From positions 97,669 to 161,668 of the forward strand of contig NZ_WBOL01000008.1 of NCBI RefSeq assembly GCF_008973715.1: a stretch of DNA of 64,000 nt, given 5' to 3'. A program made the translations under genes and the position numbers. This stretch comes from Nitrincola schmidtii (GTDB taxonomy: Bacteria > Pseudomonadota > Gammaproteobacteria > Pseudomonadales > Balneatricaceae). The notes beneath the pieces were generated by a model. That model was not told the origin of the DNA and searched no databases. It was given only the letters and a program-made list of their open reading frames with translations. Numbering within the stretch: the first letter of the stretch is position 1; each line of letters starts with the position of its first letter. Positions 29,968 through 40,619 of this stretch are shown here, piece by piece.

Positions 29968-30688
29968 CAGGATGAAGTGGCATAGCTGACAAACGACGCA
30001 GGTATGCTTCCCCTCCTAAATTACGCATCTGCCTAAGTATAAACGCCTGACGAGAGCGCATATATTGACTGGGTCGAGTGACATCCATGCGAGCCGGTGA
30101 TGGTAACACCACCGCTAGCATGGCAGCTTCTTCACGGGTAATTTGACTAACAGGCTTATTCAGCAGATATTGACTGGCCGCTCCGACACCATATTCTTGT
30201 CGACCAAATTGGGCAATGTTTAGATAGATTTCTAAGATGCGCTCTTTCGACCAAAATAGCTCGACTAAAACAGCCAACCCCCATTCAATGACTTTTCTAA
30301 ACGTGCTGCGACCGCCCCATAAAAACAGATTCTTTACAACTTGTTGAGTAATGGTACTGCCACCACCGGAAGCTCGCCCGCTGCGATAAGCGTCAATCGC
30401 TGCCTGAGTCGCAGCCCAATCAATGCCATGATGATCAGGGAACTTTTGGTCTTCCGAAGCAATCACAGCTAGTTGAATAGCTGCAGGAATGTCGGATAAA
30501 GGCACCCAATGGTGTCGGGCGAACTCAAGATCTGCATCGAAAAGAGCGCGAACATTGTGCTGAAGCATAAACGACGTTGTTGGTGGGTTAATCCAGCTTA
30601 GAGACCAGACCAGCAAAAGAAATAAAACGCACATCAGCAGAAGCGTTAAAAATAGCCGTTTAATCCATCGTTTAAGCGTCTTTATCAT
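29942..30688 (-). CDS. mtgA: Monofunctional peptidoglycan glycosyltransferase
   Basis: A 248-residue GT51 enzyme that polymerises lipid II glycan strands. An N-terminal membrane anchor (about 12-33) precedes the catalytic motif VIASEDQKFPDHHGID, then GGSTITQQVVKNLF, EIYLNIAQFG and AAMLAVVLPSP. There is no transpeptidase domain. The ATG at 30688 is preferred to the TTG just before it. Confidence 0.93.
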   Translation of the reverse strand: MIKTLKRWIKRLFLTLLLMCVLFLLLVWSLSWINPPTTSFMLQHNVRALFDADLEFARHHWVPLSDIPAAIQLAVIASEDQKFPDHHGIDWAATQAAIDAYRSGRASGGGSTITQQVVKNLFLWGGRSTFRKVIEWGLAVLVELFWSKERILEIYLNIAQFGRQEYGVGAASQYLLNKPVSQITREEAAMLAVVLPSPARMDVTRPSQYMRSRQAFILRQMRNLGGEAYLRRLSAMPLHPVNSRHAVS

Positions 30689-30792
30689 CAAGTATTCTCT
30701 TATATAACCAAGCTAGTGCTTTTAAAAACATGGATATACACTAAACTACACCTTATAACACACATCTCTATACTTACTTATCTGGAGCTATC

Positions 30793-30990
30793 ATGGCAAC
30801 TATTTCTCTAAAACTTGATGGTCTAACCTGCGGCGGTTGTGTCAAGGCGGTTAAGACGGCTCTTGAACAACTTGAAGGGATTGAATCACTTGAAGTGACT
30901 CAAGAATCCGCACAGGTCAGCGGCGATGTCACGCCTGAGCTATTAATCGAAACCATCGAAAACGCAGGATTTGAAGCGGCTGCAATCTAA
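30793..30990 (+). CDS. copZ: Copper chaperone (HMA domain), CopZ-like
   Basis: A 65-residue single heavy-metal-associated domain with the copper site GLTCGGCV (C13, C16) and the usual beta-alpha-beta-beta-alpha-beta pattern. It lies 56 bases upstream of copA and probably hands Cu(+) to it. A CueR-type operator was not visible in the 104 bases upstream. Confidence 0.88.
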   Translation: MATISLKLDGLTCGGCVKAVKTALEQLEGIESLEVTQESAQVSGDVTPELLIETIENAGFEAAAI

Positions 30991-31046
30991 TGTCATTTTT
31001 ATTGGCACTCTCAATTTCTTTTTTCAAGAGGTAAAAACAACATCTA

Positions 31047-33329
31047 ATGTCATCTTCAACTCGCCTAGCCTTACGTGGTCTTCGTTGTGCAGCCTGTGTT
31101 AACAGTATTGAAACAGCCCTTTCTGAAATCGATGGCGTTAATTCAGTCAGCGTTAACCTGGCTGACCGCAGTGCCGATATTCAAGGGGATGCAGATACTC
31201 AACAATTGATAGACGCTGTCAGTGCTGCAGGGTTCCATGCTACCCCAATGGATGCCAATTACGGTGAAGCTGAAAGGCGGCAAGAAGAAGGTGAACAACT
31301 ACAGCTAGCCAAGCGAAGAACCTGGGTTGCGCTGTTACTAGGTGTGCCTCAAATGCTGTTTATGATGACGGGTCATCTGCCTATGCCCGATGAAGGCAGA
31401 GCTATTTGGGCAGTAATAGGGTTATTAACCTTAGGCATGATGGTTTACTCCGGAGGTCACTTCTTCAGCGGTGCCTGGAAAGCACTGAAAAATAAACATG
31501 CCACCATGGACACCTTAATTGCCATGGGTACCGGGAGCGCTTGGCTTTACTCCACGCTGGTGATTGTCTGGCCAGAACTGCTCCCAGTGGAAGGACGACA
31601 TGTCTATTACGAAGCAGCTGCATTTATTATTGGCCTAGTCAATTTAGGTCATGTACTGGAAACCCGCGCTCGCGGACAGGCTTCTCAGGCGATCAGAGCC
31701 TTAATGCAACTGCAGCCCGACACTGCCACCTTGATCTTACCGGGTGGAGAAGAAAAATCGATGCGTCTTTCTTCAATTCAACCCAGTGATCTTTTACGGG
31801 TAAAGCCAGGGGAGCGTATCCCTGTTGATGGTCAACTCGCTGATGGTGAAACGCGAGTAGATGAATCCATGCTAACGGGAGAACCGCTTGCCATTCTTAA
31901 GCAAAAAGGAGATTGGCTATCTGCCGGAACGGTTAACCTGTCTGGCAGCATTAAGCTTCGTGTCCGCAAGGTTGGTGAAGAAACCGCTTTGGCGCAGATT
32001 ATTTCACAAGTACGCCAAGCACAAAATTCCAAACCGGCAATTGGTCGCTTAGCCGACAAAATCAGCAGTGTCTTCGTCCCTGTTGTGATACTCATTGCCA
32101 TCATCACGGCCATTATCTGGTGGCAATTGGGTCCTGATCCCTCAAGCGCTTACGCCTTTATTACTGCCATGACCGTATTAGTAATCGCGTGTCCCTGTGC
32201 TTTGGGCTTGGCGACTCCCATGTCGATCACGGTAGGCGTGGGGCGAGCCGCCGGAAAAGGTATTTTGATTCGCAAAGGTGACGCTCTCCAAGGCGCTTCT
32301 CGATTAGATGCTGTGGTATTGGATAAAACCGGCACGGTTACTGAAGGTAAGCCAGCACTGACCCATATTGAGCTGATCGACAACACGTTTTTTAACACCT
32401 CAGAGAAACAGGATTTAACACCCGAAGATTATCTGATTAAACAAGTCGCCGGCATCGAGCGCGCTTCAGAGCATCCACTGGCTCAAGCCATAATCAAAGC
32501 AGCACAAGAGCGCAACTTAACCCTAGCACCCAGTGGCTCTCCCAGTATCCACCCAGGGCAAGGCATCAGTGATCTTATTGATGGACATCGTTGGGCAGTT
32601 GGCAATCAAGCCTTGATGGAAGCAGAGGGCGTTAACCTAAATGCGACTGCAATAGAACGTATTGAAACGCTATCCGATCAAGGCAATACACTGGTGATGC
32701 TCTCTGTAGATGGACAATTAACCGCACTACTCGGCATTGCTGATCCGGTAAAAGCTGACAGCGCCAATGCCATTTCCAGATTAAAAGAAAGCGGTGTCCG
32801 CGTCATTATGCTAACCGGTGACAGTGAACGCACCGCTAAGGCGGTTGCCAAACAAGTCGGTATAGATGAAGTAATTGCTCAAGTGATGCCAGATCAGAAA
32901 GCAGAGAAAATCCGTGAACTGCAGGGTCAGGGGTTAAAAGTCGGTATGGTCGGTGATGGTATCAATGATGCACCAGCGTTAGCTCAAGCGGATGTCGGTT
33001 TTGCTATAGGGACAGGAACGGATGTGGCGATAGAAAGTGCCGATATCACTTTGATGCGAGGTTCGTTGGAAGGTGTCGCTGATGCCATGTTAATTTCCAG
33101 GGCAACCTTACGAAACATCTACCAAAACCTGTTTGGAGCATTTATCTATAACACCCTAGGGATTCCATTAGCGGCAGGGATTCTATTTCCATTAACGGGA
33201 TGGTTAATGAACCCAGCCTATGCCGCTGCAGCCATGGCACTGTCTTCCGTGACAGTGGTCAGTAATGCTAACCGTTTACGGGTGACACCACTGGATCCTC
33301 AACGCTTAAAGCGTTCAACCAATTCATAA
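31047..33329 (+). CDS. copA: Cu(+)-exporting P-type ATPase
   Basis: A 760-residue copper efflux pump. It has one N-terminal metal-binding domain (GLRCAACV, C14 and C17), eight membrane helices, the CPC motif at 382-384, phosphorylated D426 in DKTGTVTEG, the SEHPL motif, and [11 protein letters not shown]. coli CopA has two N-terminal domains; this one has a single domain plus the separate CopZ. The last 31 bases overlap the chemoreceptor gene on the other strand. Confidence 0.94.
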   Translation: MSSSTRLALRGLRCAACVNSIETALSEIDGVNSVSVNLADRSADIQGDADTQQLIDAVSAAGFHATPMDANYGEAERRQEEGEQLQLAKRRTWVALLLGVPQMLFMMTGHLPMPDEGRAIWAVIGLLTLGMMVYSGGHFFSGAWKALKNKHATMDTLIAMGTGSAWLYSTLVIVWPELLPVEGRHVYYEAAAFIIGLVNLGHVLETRARGQASQAIRALMQLQPDTATLILPGGEEKSMRLSSIQPSDLLRVKPGERIPVDGQLADGETRVDESMLTGEPLAILKQKGDWLSAGTVNLSGSIKLRVRKVGEETALAQIISQVRQAQNSKPAIGRLADKISSVFVPVVILIAIITAIIWWQLGPDPSSAYAFITAMTVLVIACPCALGLATPMSITVGVGRAAGKGILIRKGDALQGASRLDAVVLDKTGTVTEGKPALTHIELIDNTFFNTSEKQDLTPEDYLIKQVAGIERASEHPLAQAIIKAAQERNLTLAPSGSPSIHPGQGISDLIDGHRWAVGNQALMEAEGVNLNATAIERIETLSDQGNTLVMLSVDGQLTALLGIADPVKADSANAISRLKESGVRVIMLTGDSERTAKAVAKQVGIDEVIAQVMPDQKAEKIRELQGQGLKVGMVGDGINDAPALAQADVGFAIGTGTDVAIESADITLMRGSLEGVADAMLISRATLRNIYQNLFGAFIYNTLGIPLAAGILFPLTGWLMNPAYAAAAMALSSVTVVSNANRLRVTPLDPQRLKRSTNS

Positions 33330-34864
33330 AGACGCTCAGCGGTTATTTCGAGAGCTTTACTGCGATCGGAAGCCGCTGTTCCTGTCTCTACGCTATCATC
33401 TGCTAATGCTTTGATATTGACGATTTGTTGATTAATCGTTTCAGCTACACTGGCTTGCTCTTCGGTGGCAGCAGCCATCTGCACCGTCATTTCAGCAATC
33501 GATGTGACCGAGGCTGCAATTTCAGACAGTGACGTTTGGGTATGCTCCATTCGCTCTGCTGCTGCATTAGCATCTTGCTGACCTTCACAAGCTAAAGAGC
33601 TGGCTAATGCCGCTTTGCCTTGAAGACTATTAACAATTGACTGTATTTTTCCAGTGGATTCACGTGTTCTGAAAGCAAGTTGCCTTACTTCATCAGCAAC
33701 CACTGAGAAACCTCGACCATGATCGCCCGCTCGAGCGGCTTCAATTGCGGCATTCAACGCCAATAGATTGGTTTGCTCTGCTATTTGCTCGATCAGTTCA
33801 GTAATACCAGCAATCTCCTGTGATGCTTTTGATAGTGCATCTACCGAATCTGAAATTTCTTGAACTTTGGCATGCAAATGACGAACGGATTCACCTGTTT
33901 GCTCAGCACTTTTTAAGCCCTGACGCGCAATTTGATCGACATTATCTGCGTGAGAGGCCGTCTGCTGAACATGACCCGATACTTCTGAAAAGCTAGCTGC
34001 CATCTGATTCATAGCTGCGGCTACTTGCTCTGTCTCTAATTGCTGATCACGAACACGCTGTGTGGCTTGAGTTGACAGTACGTGAGCTTCTGATGCCTGA
34101 TGAGCCACATCTTGCGCTCCATGCTCAAGACGTGTTACCACCGTATTCAGATGAGCTGCATCGCTCAATATCGAGATTTTAACTTGCCCATACAATCCTG
34201 AATCTTCGGTGTACGTGAGCATGGCGGCATCATCCCGAAACGCATGCGGCATTTGATCTAATAACCCCTGTAAATCACGACGATTGCTGTACCAGACCCC
34301 CGCATAACCGATCAAACCACCCAGTACAGCTATCCATGCAGATTGACTGACACCTAGAGCTTGTAAAACTGTTCCGAGCAAACCGGCAATCACTAACGTA
34401 GACAGCAATAAAAACACTTCACGTTTTCTTACTTTACTAAATAAAGGCAAACCCTTTCCAGATTTCAAACGGGCATATAATTTCTCAGCTCGCTGAATAT
34501 CTTCTGTTCGAGGTTTACGGCGAACAGATTCAAAGCCTGTAATTTTACCATTAGAAAAAATAGGGGTTATATAAGCATCTACCCAATAATAATCCCCATT
34601 TTTACAACGGTTTTTAACAATACCCATCCAAGGTTTGCCTTGGCGAATAAAACCCCAGAGGCTTTTAAAAGCTTCTGCTGGCATATCGGGATGTCTTACC
34701 AGATTATGCGCTTTACCGATGAGTTCATTTCGAGTAAAACCACTGATATTAATGAAGTTTTCGTTACATTCTCGAATAACACTATCCGTGTCAGTTGACG
34801 AAATGAGTTGTTCTGAGTCAGAGAAACTTCGCTCTTTCCCTTTAGAAGCTATCTTATCATTCAT
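33299..34864 (-). CDS. Aer-like PAS-containing methyl-accepting chemotaxis protein
   Basis: A 521-residue receptor with an N-terminal PAS domain (about 20-125; [30 protein letters not shown] is Aer-like and would bind FAD), two hydrophobic segments (about 148-190) without a real periplasmic domain, and a C-terminal signalling domain containing the conserved hairpin tip [18 protein letters not shown]. It should sense redox or oxygen from the cytoplasm. No other chemotaxis gene lies in the window. Confidence 0.9.
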   Translation of the reverse strand: MNDKIASKGKERSFSDSEQLISSTDTDSVIRECNENFINISGFTRNELIGKAHNLVRHPDMPAEAFKSLWGFIRQGKPWMGIVKNRCKNGDYYWVDAYITPIFSNGKITGFESVRRKPRTEDIQRAEKLYARLKSGKGLPLFSKVRKREVFLLLSTLVIAGLLGTVLQALGVSQSAWIAVLGGLIGYAGVWYSNRRDLQGLLDQMPHAFRDDAAMLTYTEDSGLYGQVKISILSDAAHLNTVVTRLEHGAQDVAHQASEAHVLSTQATQRVRDQQLETEQVAAAMNQMAASFSEVSGHVQQTASHADNVDQIARQGLKSAEQTGESVRHLHAKVQEISDSVDALSKASQEIAGITELIEQIAEQTNLLALNAAIEAARAGDHGRGFSVVADEVRQLAFRTRESTGKIQSIVNSLQGKAALASSLACEGQQDANAAAERMEHTQTSLSEIAASVTSIAEMTVQMAAATEEQASVAETINQQIVNIKALADDSVETGTAASDRSKALEITAERLYELVERFKR

Positions 34865-34993
34865 TGATTAGCGATCCGCTGCCGTTAGCTATTAGAACTT
34901 TATCGAACAGATAAATTTAACTTAGTTCATGTAATGTTATTTGCAAGTTAAATTGTATCAGAAAAGGAAAGGATTAATTAATAACAAAAAGAT

Positions 34994-35023
34994 GATGCAG
35001 AGAAGTTTCAATTTCTCTGCATC
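34994..35023 (-). terminator. Terminator after mqo
   Basis: GATGCAGAGAA (34994-35004) pairs perfectly with TTCTCTGCATC (35013-35023). Read on the minus strand, the stem is followed by ATCTTTTTG, so it fits an intrinsic terminator for mqo. Confidence 0.85.
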
Positions 35024-35036
35024 CGTGTATGAAAAA

Positions 35037-36521
35037 TTAAGCGCCAAGCTTTAGGGTTTTCAAAGTCCGTTGACGTACTTGCTTCAGAAGATCTGCATTT
35101 TCAATTAATGACTCGCCATAGGAAGGAATCATCTCTTTGATCTTGGTTTGCCATTCTGGAGTTTTCAACTTTTCAGCAAAGCTGCGCTCAAGAATCGTTA
35201 ACATCGCTTGCACTGCAGTTGATGCACCCGGAGAAGCACCTAACAATGCTGACATAGTGCCATCTGCAGATACAATCACTTCGGTACCAAACTCTAACTT
35301 ACCACCGCCTTTTGGATCTTTTTTAATGATCTGTACACGTTGACCAGCAATCGAGAGTTCCCAATCATCAGGACTGACATTAGGGAAGAAATTACGTAAG
35401 GATTTAACACGAGATTCATGTGATTGCAGTGATTCACTGATCAGATAGCGTGTCAGATCCATATTACGCATACCCACTGACATCATAGGTCCAAGGTTAC
35501 TTAGACGCACTGATTTAAATAGATCGGTGTATGAACCGTATTTGAGAAATTTGGTGGTAAATCCAGCAAAAGGTCCAAATAATAGAGACTTTTTACCATT
35601 GATAATGCGAGTATCTAAGTGTGGGACTGACATAGGTGGCGCACCGATTGGAGCTTTACCATACACTTTTGCGTGATGTTGCTCGACAATTTCGGGTCTA
35701 GTACAGACTAACCACTGGCCACTGACAGGGAATCCACCATAACCATGACCTTCGGCAATGCCTGTTTTTTGCAATAAAGGCAAGGCTCCACCGCCCGCAC
35801 CTAAGAACACAAAGTTCGCAGTAATTGGGGTAATATGACCATCGGCTTTATTTTGCACTTGAACCAACCAACGACCATCAGGCTGCTTGGTTAGTGAGTT
35901 GACATTATGGGCAACCATCAAGTCAAAGTCGGGTTGATGTCCCAACCACTCAACCAATAAACGACTGAGATCACCAAAGTTAACATCAGACCCAAAAGGA
36001 ACACGGGTGGCAGCAACCTTTTCACCTGCGGGTCTGTCTCTCATAACCAGAGGCATCCACTGTGTGATTACTTCAGGATCTTCACTGTATTCCATATCAG
36101 CGAACATGGGATGTGCAGATAAAACACGATGACGCTCACGCAGGAATGCTACATTCTCCTCACCCCAGACGAAGCTGCAGTGGGGAGCCGTGTTAATAAA
36201 AGCAGCAGGATCAGGTAACGCATTTTGCTCAACTAGGTATGACCAAAACTGCAAGCTTTGCTCAAAAGCTGAATTAATATTGAACGCTTTGGTTGTATCA
36301 ATAGAGCCATCAGGCTTTTTGGGGGTGTAGTTCAACTCGCAATAAGCGGCATGGCCAGTACCAGCATTATTCCAGCCATCTGTACTTTCCTGTGCGACAT
36401 GATCCAAGCGTTCAACCATGATGATCTTCATGGATGGATCCAGCTGCTTTAACAGCACTCCCAGAGTAGAGCTCATGGCTCCTGCTCCGACAAGCAAAAC
36501 GTCTGCCGTTCTTGCGGTCAT
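35037..36521 (-). CDS. mqo: Malate:quinone oxidoreductase
   Basis: A 494-residue FAD-dependent, membrane-associated enzyme that oxidises malate and passes electrons to quinone in the TCA cycle. The FAD motif VGAGAMSSTLG is near residue 12, followed by DGWNNAGTGHAAYCELNYTP, which is diagnostic of the family. The start is ATG at 36521 with AGGA seven bases upstream, rather than a longer frame beginning at 36542. Confidence 0.95.
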   Translation of the reverse strand: MTARTADVLLVGAGAMSSTLGVLLKQLDPSMKIIMVERLDHVAQESTDGWNNAGTGHAAYCELNYTPKKPDGSIDTTKAFNINSAFEQSLQFWSYLVEQNALPDPAAFINTAPHCSFVWGEENVAFLRERHRVLSAHPMFADMEYSEDPEVITQWMPLVMRDRPAGEKVAATRVPFGSDVNFGDLSRLLVEWLGHQPDFDLMVAHNVNSLTKQPDGRWLVQVQNKADGHITPITANFVFLGAGGGALPLLQKTGIAEGHGYGGFPVSGQWLVCTRPEIVEQHHAKVYGKAPIGAPPMSVPHLDTRIINGKKSLLFGPFAGFTTKFLKYGSYTDLFKSVRLSNLGPMMSVGMRNMDLTRYLISESLQSHESRVKSLRNFFPNVSPDDWELSIAGQRVQIIKKDPKGGGKLEFGTEVIVSADGTMSALLGASPGASTAVQAMLTILERSFAEKLKTPEWQTKIKEMIPSYGESLIENADLLKQVRQRTLKTLKLGA

Positions 36522-36848
36522 TTTGATCCTCACCCTTACCAAAAATAAAGCATGAATTGTAAAAGCCTATTGCCTAACACTCTATTCACCTATGGTGGAA
36601 TATGTCGACAATGTTACCGATTAGTTCATTTGGTTATCATACTGAAAAACGGATATCGCTGCACTGCGACATAATATTTAGGTAGTACGATATGATGACA
36701 AAAACGGATGATATATTAAATAAACATCCGTTTTTCATACTCTTTTAGACGAAAAATACGATGATATTTCGCTAAAGTAGCTGACATTTAAGGACAGTTG
36801 CACTGCAATAGCTAACATCGAACTAAAGTAAAGAATGTAACCCTGTGT
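36522..36848. other. 327-bp gene-free region between mqo and the phosphatase
   Basis: No open frame with coding character is seen. It must hold the mqo promoter and contains the terminator at 36700-36735. ATTCACCTATGGTGGAAT near 36583-36600 contains a short palindrome (CACC-TAT-GGTG) that could be an operator for mqo. Confidence 0.5.
36700..36735. terminator. Bidirectional-type terminator after the LMW phosphatase gene
   Basis: AAAAACGGATG (36700-36710) pairs with CATCCGTTTTT (36725-36735) across a 14-base AT-rich loop. Transcription from the minus strand would end in a T-run. Confidence 0.85.
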
Positions 36849-37343
36849 TTACACTTCTAATCGTTGCTTCAACACCTTGATCAATCCATCTGAGGCATTT
36901 TCAATCAGATCAACGACTTCATGAAACCCTTTATCACCTTGCGTGTAATAAGGATCAGGAACACTTCTTTTTTGATTGGGGAAGGCGTAATCCAAAAATA
37001 AACTAAGCTCACCTTGGTAGTGTGCGGGCTCAAGCACTCTAAGATCATTTAAATTATCTTCATCCATCGCTAAGACATAATCAAAATGATCAAAATCTTC
37101 CCGAGTTGCCTGACGTGCTCTAAGATGACTGAGGTTGTAACCACGCTGCAAAGCAACTTGCTGGCTTCTAGGATCAGGAGCTTTCCCTGTGTGCCAGGCT
37201 GCTGTGCCCGCTGAATCGACAGTTACTTTGTCTTGAAGACCGGCAAGCTTAAGCCGAGCTTCCAATACTCCCTGTGCAGTGGGTGAACGGCAAATATTTC
37301 CTAGACATACCATTAACACACTTAATTTTCTTGGTTGACTCAT
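36849..37343 (-). CDS. Low-molecular-weight protein-tyrosine phosphatase
   Basis: A 164-residue enzyme with the P-loop CLGNICRSP (catalytic C13, R19) at the N-terminus and the general acid in DPYY near residue 130. It is a eukaryotic-like stand-alone type with no tyrosine kinase or exopolysaccharide genes nearby. It starts 14 bases after the glycosylase gene and is probably cotranscribed with it. Confidence 0.92.
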   Translation of the reverse strand: MSQPRKLSVLMVCLGNICRSPTAQGVLEARLKLAGLQDKVTVDSAGTAAWHTGKAPDPRSQQVALQRGYNLSHLRARQATREDFDHFDYVLAMDEDNLNDLRVLEPAHYQGELSLFLDYAFPNQKRSVPDPYYTQGDKGFHEVVDLIENASDGLIKVLKQRLEV

Positions 37344-37357
37344 AGATAACGAACTCT

Positions 37358-37885
37358 TCAGTTGGTGTGAAGTCTATCCGCCACTGTCCTCCATGCAGAC
37401 AATTTAGCGGCAAAATCAAGACGCGCATGCGCCGGACTCGTTGAAGGCAAGCAGCGCGCTTCAATATCGTGTAAGCCCAAAGGCTTTTGAACATAACGCA
37501 GATAACTATTCCACGCTTTTCCACCATTACAATATACGGCAGAGATATCAGGATAGTTTAAAAATAAGGATTCAAAATCATTCACTTGCTCGGAATTTTT
37601 TTGAATAGCTGAATCTAAACTTCCTTGTCTCTCGCAGGCATAAAGGACATCCCACAAAGCTATTCGATGATTAAGCAATGCTGATACACGCTGATCATAA
37701 GATGCCGTTAATTTTATATCAAAGAGTGCCGACATAATCGGCCAAAAGGCATTCCTTGGGTGCGCATAGTAAGCTTGCGCCTTAAGGGACGCAATACCCG
37801 GCATACTCCCTAAAATAAGAACCCGAGAGTCTTTAGATAGCAGTGGAGGAAAACCTTTAACCCAATTGTTATCGAGATTGCTCAT
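37358..37885 (-). CDS. DNA-deoxyinosine (hypoxanthine) glycosylase, UDG superfamily
   Basis: A 175-residue member of the uracil-DNA glycosylase superfamily. Motif 1 LGSMPGIASLKAQAYYAHPRNAFWP is that of the hypoxanthine-DNA glycosylase branch, and the C-terminal loop LPSTSPAH replaces the usual HPS motif. It should remove deaminated adenine from DNA. It is the upstream partner of the phosphatase gene. Confidence 0.85.
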   Translation of the reverse strand: MSNLDNNWVKGFPPLLSKDSRVLILGSMPGIASLKAQAYYAHPRNAFWPIMSALFDIKLTASYDQRVSALLNHRIALWDVLYACERQGSLDSAIQKNSEQVNDFESLFLNYPDISAVYCNGGKAWNSYLRYVQKPLGLHDIEARCLPSTSPAHARLDFAAKLSAWRTVADRLHTN

Positions 37886-37979
37886 TGATAGCCTTAAGTT
37901 TGAAGAAAAAGTTATAAAAAACTTTACATCAATTCCATTAAGGTTAACATAATTCCCTTATAGCTTTAAGGAATGAGTG

Positions 37980-38363
37980 ATGCTGAACAAGATACTGTGT
38001 GTAGACGACGCAACTGACATTAGGGCCGTGTTGCAAATAGCACTGGAAATGATCGGCGGATTTGAGCTGTGTTTGTGTGCATCAGGTAAAGAAGCAGTTG
38101 AAAAAGCGCCGAATTTTAAACCTGATTTAATTGTATTAGATGTACTGATGCCAGAGATGTCAGGGCCAGAAACCCTTAAAGCACTCAGGGAAATGGATCA
38201 ACTAGCAGAAATACCCGTAATCTTTATGACCGGCCAAAACCAGCTGAATGAAATTGAAGCATTAACTCAGCAAGGTTCTATTGGAGTGATCACAAAACCC
38301 TTTCAGCCTACCGAACTAGCTAATCAGATCAAGGCACTCTGGACGCAACGCCCAGAGGCTTGA
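37980..38363 (+). CDS. Stand-alone CheY-like response regulator
   Basis: A 127-residue receiver domain without output domain. The acidic pocket (D9, D10), phosphorylated D54 in IVLDVLMPEMSG, the threonine in FMTGQ and the lysine in TKPF are all present. ATG at 37980 with AAGGA seven bases upstream is chosen over the GTG one codon earlier. There is no sensor kinase or chemotaxis gene next to it, so the partner is unknown. Confidence 0.88.
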   Translation: MLNKILCVDDATDIRAVLQIALEMIGGFELCLCASGKEAVEKAPNFKPDLIVLDVLMPEMSGPETLKALREMDQLAEIPVIFMTGQNQLNEIEALTQQGSIGVITKPFQPTELANQIKALWTQRPEA

Positions 38364-38381
38364 TGAATTCACACTAGTGTT

Positions 38382-39650
38382 TTAGTGTGCTTTATGACCG
38401 CGAGCCAAATCACCTGAACGAACGCCATCGCGATGACCAGAACGCTGAGGCGGTCTGCGACTGCGAGTGTTCTTTTTCGCATGTGAAGGTGCATTGAGTT
38501 GCGTTTCAGGCAAAGGATGAACCGGTTCAAAACCAGACACAATTTTGCGTTCCAGTAACTTTTTCGTCACTTTTTCTATCGCTTTGAGTTGATCCAACTC
38601 ATCAGCACAGACTAAAGAAACTGCCTGACCAACCTGCCCTGCACGACCGGTACGACCGATACGATGCACATAATCTTCTGGGACATGCGGTAGATCAAAA
38701 TTCACTACATGAGGCAGTAAGTCAATGTCCAAGCCTCTAGCAGCAATATCTGTTGCTACCAGAACGCGCACTTCACCTGCCTTGAAATCAGCCAGCGCTT
38801 TAGTACGAGCGTTTTGGCTTTTATTACCGTGTATCGCAATAGCAGTAATGTGATTTGCTTCAAGCTGTTTAGTCAGCTTATTCGCACCATGCTTAGTGCG
38901 TGTAAAGACCAACACCTGTTGCCATTTACCTTCGTGAATTAACTTACAAAGCAAGGGTGCTTTTCTGTTTTTATCTACCGGCGATATCCACTGAGTCACG
39001 GTTGGCGCTGTGGCATTTGATGGTGTCACGGACACCTCAACCGGTGCTTTCAACAAACCCTTTGCTAATGCGCGGATCTCGGTAGAAAAGGTTGCCGAAA
39101 ACAGTAATGTCTGACGCTTAGCAGGAAGTAACGCCATAATACGCTTAATATCACGAATAAAGCCCATATCAAGCATACGATCGGCTTCGTCTAACACCAG
39201 TACTTCTAACTGGTCAAAACGGACCGCGTTTTGGTTATAAAGATCCATTAGACGCCCGGGTGTTGCCACCAGAACATCGACACCTTTGCGCAGTGCCATC
39301 AGTTGTGGATTGATCTTCACGCCACCAAACACGATGGCGGAACTCAGTGAAAGATGCTGGCCATAAAGGCTAACACTTTCACCCACTTGCGCAGCCAATT
39401 CGCGAGTAGGTGTTAATACCAGCGCACGTACTTTATTAGGCGCAACCGGGCCGCCCTGACTCAACCTTTCCAAAATCGGCAAGGTAAAACCAGCCGTTTT
39501 ACCTGTACCAGTTTGCGCAGCAGCCATCAAATCTTGACCTGATAACACGACTGGGATGGCTTGAAGTTGGATAGGAGATGGGGTGTCGTAGCCTTGTTCA
39601 GCTACTGCTTTAAGAATGGGATCTGAAAGTCCCAGTGAAGCAAAACTCAT
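38382..39650 (-). CDS. rhlE: DEAD-box RNA helicase RhlE
   Basis: A 422-residue helicase with the Q motif, AQTGTGKT (motif I), PTRELAAQV (Ia), VLDEADRML (II), SAT (III) and [10 protein letters not shown] (VI). The basic C-terminal tail (about 385-422) is typical of RhlE and binds RNA. It likely acts in RNA remodelling, ribosome assembly or decay. The 173-bp leader region upstream has no other gene. Confidence 0.92.
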   Translation of the reverse strand: MSFASLGLSDPILKAVAEQGYDTPSPIQLQAIPVVLSGQDLMAAAQTGTGKTAGFTLPILERLSQGGPVAPNKVRALVLTPTRELAAQVGESVSLYGQHLSLSSAIVFGGVKINPQLMALRKGVDVLVATPGRLMDLYNQNAVRFDQLEVLVLDEADRMLDMGFIRDIKRIMALLPAKRQTLLFSATFSTEIRALAKGLLKAPVEVSVTPSNATAPTVTQWISPVDKNRKAPLLCKLIHEGKWQQVLVFTRTKHGANKLTKQLEANHITAIAIHGNKSQNARTKALADFKAGEVRVLVATDIAARGLDIDLLPHVVNFDLPHVPEDYVHRIGRTGRAGQVGQAVSLVCADELDQLKAIEKVTKKLLERKIVSGFEPVHPLPETQLNAPSHAKKNTRSRRPPQRSGHRDGVRSGDLARGHKAH

Positions 39651-39823
39651 TCAATATTCTCTTGTAGACGTCTGTATGACGATGGGTAAGCCTAAACATT
39701 GCGAGCTGCTTTACGATAGGCTTTAAAAGGAAAGGCCTTAAAGACCTTAAAAAATCTACGATATTCTAACGTAATAGCGCTGACTTAGCACTCTTTATCA
39801 TATTTAAGGTATTAATTAAAAAA

Positions 39824-40444
39824 TTAAAAAAACGCCAACCAAACACCCACACCCAACATCAACGAGCCAGCAATACGATTTAATAAACGTACATTATGTG
39901 CGTGCTGTAAAAACACCCTCAAGGCCTTGCCGCCGCCTGCATAAACCAGCATACAGATAAACTCTAAAAGCAAAATAATGGTTAATAAAATCGATAACTG
40001 AGGAATCAGGGGCTGCTGTTGATTAATAAAGGGTGGCAACAGCGCCACATGAAATGCCCATCCTTTAGGGTTGGCCACAGCCGTGACAAACCCTTGTACG
40101 AACAATTGCCAAGCAGAGACGGTCTGCCGCACTGCCGCACTTTCCGGAATGGCCATGCGACCTCGTGACTGCCACATCTGGATACCAATATAAAACAGGT
40201 AGGCGCCCCCTGCCCATTTAAATACCTGAAAAAATCCTGGATAGGTTAATAACACCGCTGCCACCCCTAATACGGCCAACACAGCAACCAAACCCACGCC
40301 AAGCATTTCACCCCACATCATCCACAAAGTTCGCTTGACACCCAGCGTAATCCCTAGAGTCATCGCCAAAGTCATACACATCCCTGGTGTAATAGACACA
40401 AAGAAAAAGGTAGGTACAAATACCGACAGCATAGCTAAACTCAT
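39824..40444 (-). CDS. LysE/RhtB-family amino acid exporter
   Basis: A 206-residue membrane protein with six hydrophobic segments and the family motif FFFVSITPGMCMTLAMTLGITLGVKRTLW near the N-terminus. It exports amino acids or derivatives; the substrate cannot be told. It is divergent from ghrA over a 175-bp gap. Confidence 0.88.
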   Translation of the reverse strand: MSLAMLSVFVPTFFFVSITPGMCMTLAMTLGITLGVKRTLWMMWGEMLGVGLVAVLAVLGVAAVLLTYPGFFQVFKWAGGAYLFYIGIQMWQSRGRMAIPESAAVRQTVSAWQLFVQGFVTAVANPKGWAFHVALLPPFINQQQPLIPQLSILLTIILLLEFICMLVYAGGGKALRVFLQHAHNVRLLNRIAGSLMLGVGVWLAFF

Positions 40445-40619
40445 GTTTGCAACCTAACGTAAAGATCAGAATCAAAGAAACATCATAAACCCTGCCATCA
40501 AATTAAGTGGGTTAAAAATGCGTTATGATGACAAATCTGATAAAGCCAAGATGTTTGATTTAGATGCAAAAAGTGTAGATCGCTTATACACTCAAAATAA
40601 TAATTAAAAAGGAGATCTT

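Noticed and set aside
39666..39673. AGACGTCT, a perfect MetJ box half-site upstream of rhlE
   Set aside because: A single 8-bp box without a tandem copy, next to a helicase gene with no link to methionine; chance is likely. No such box was found before mesX.
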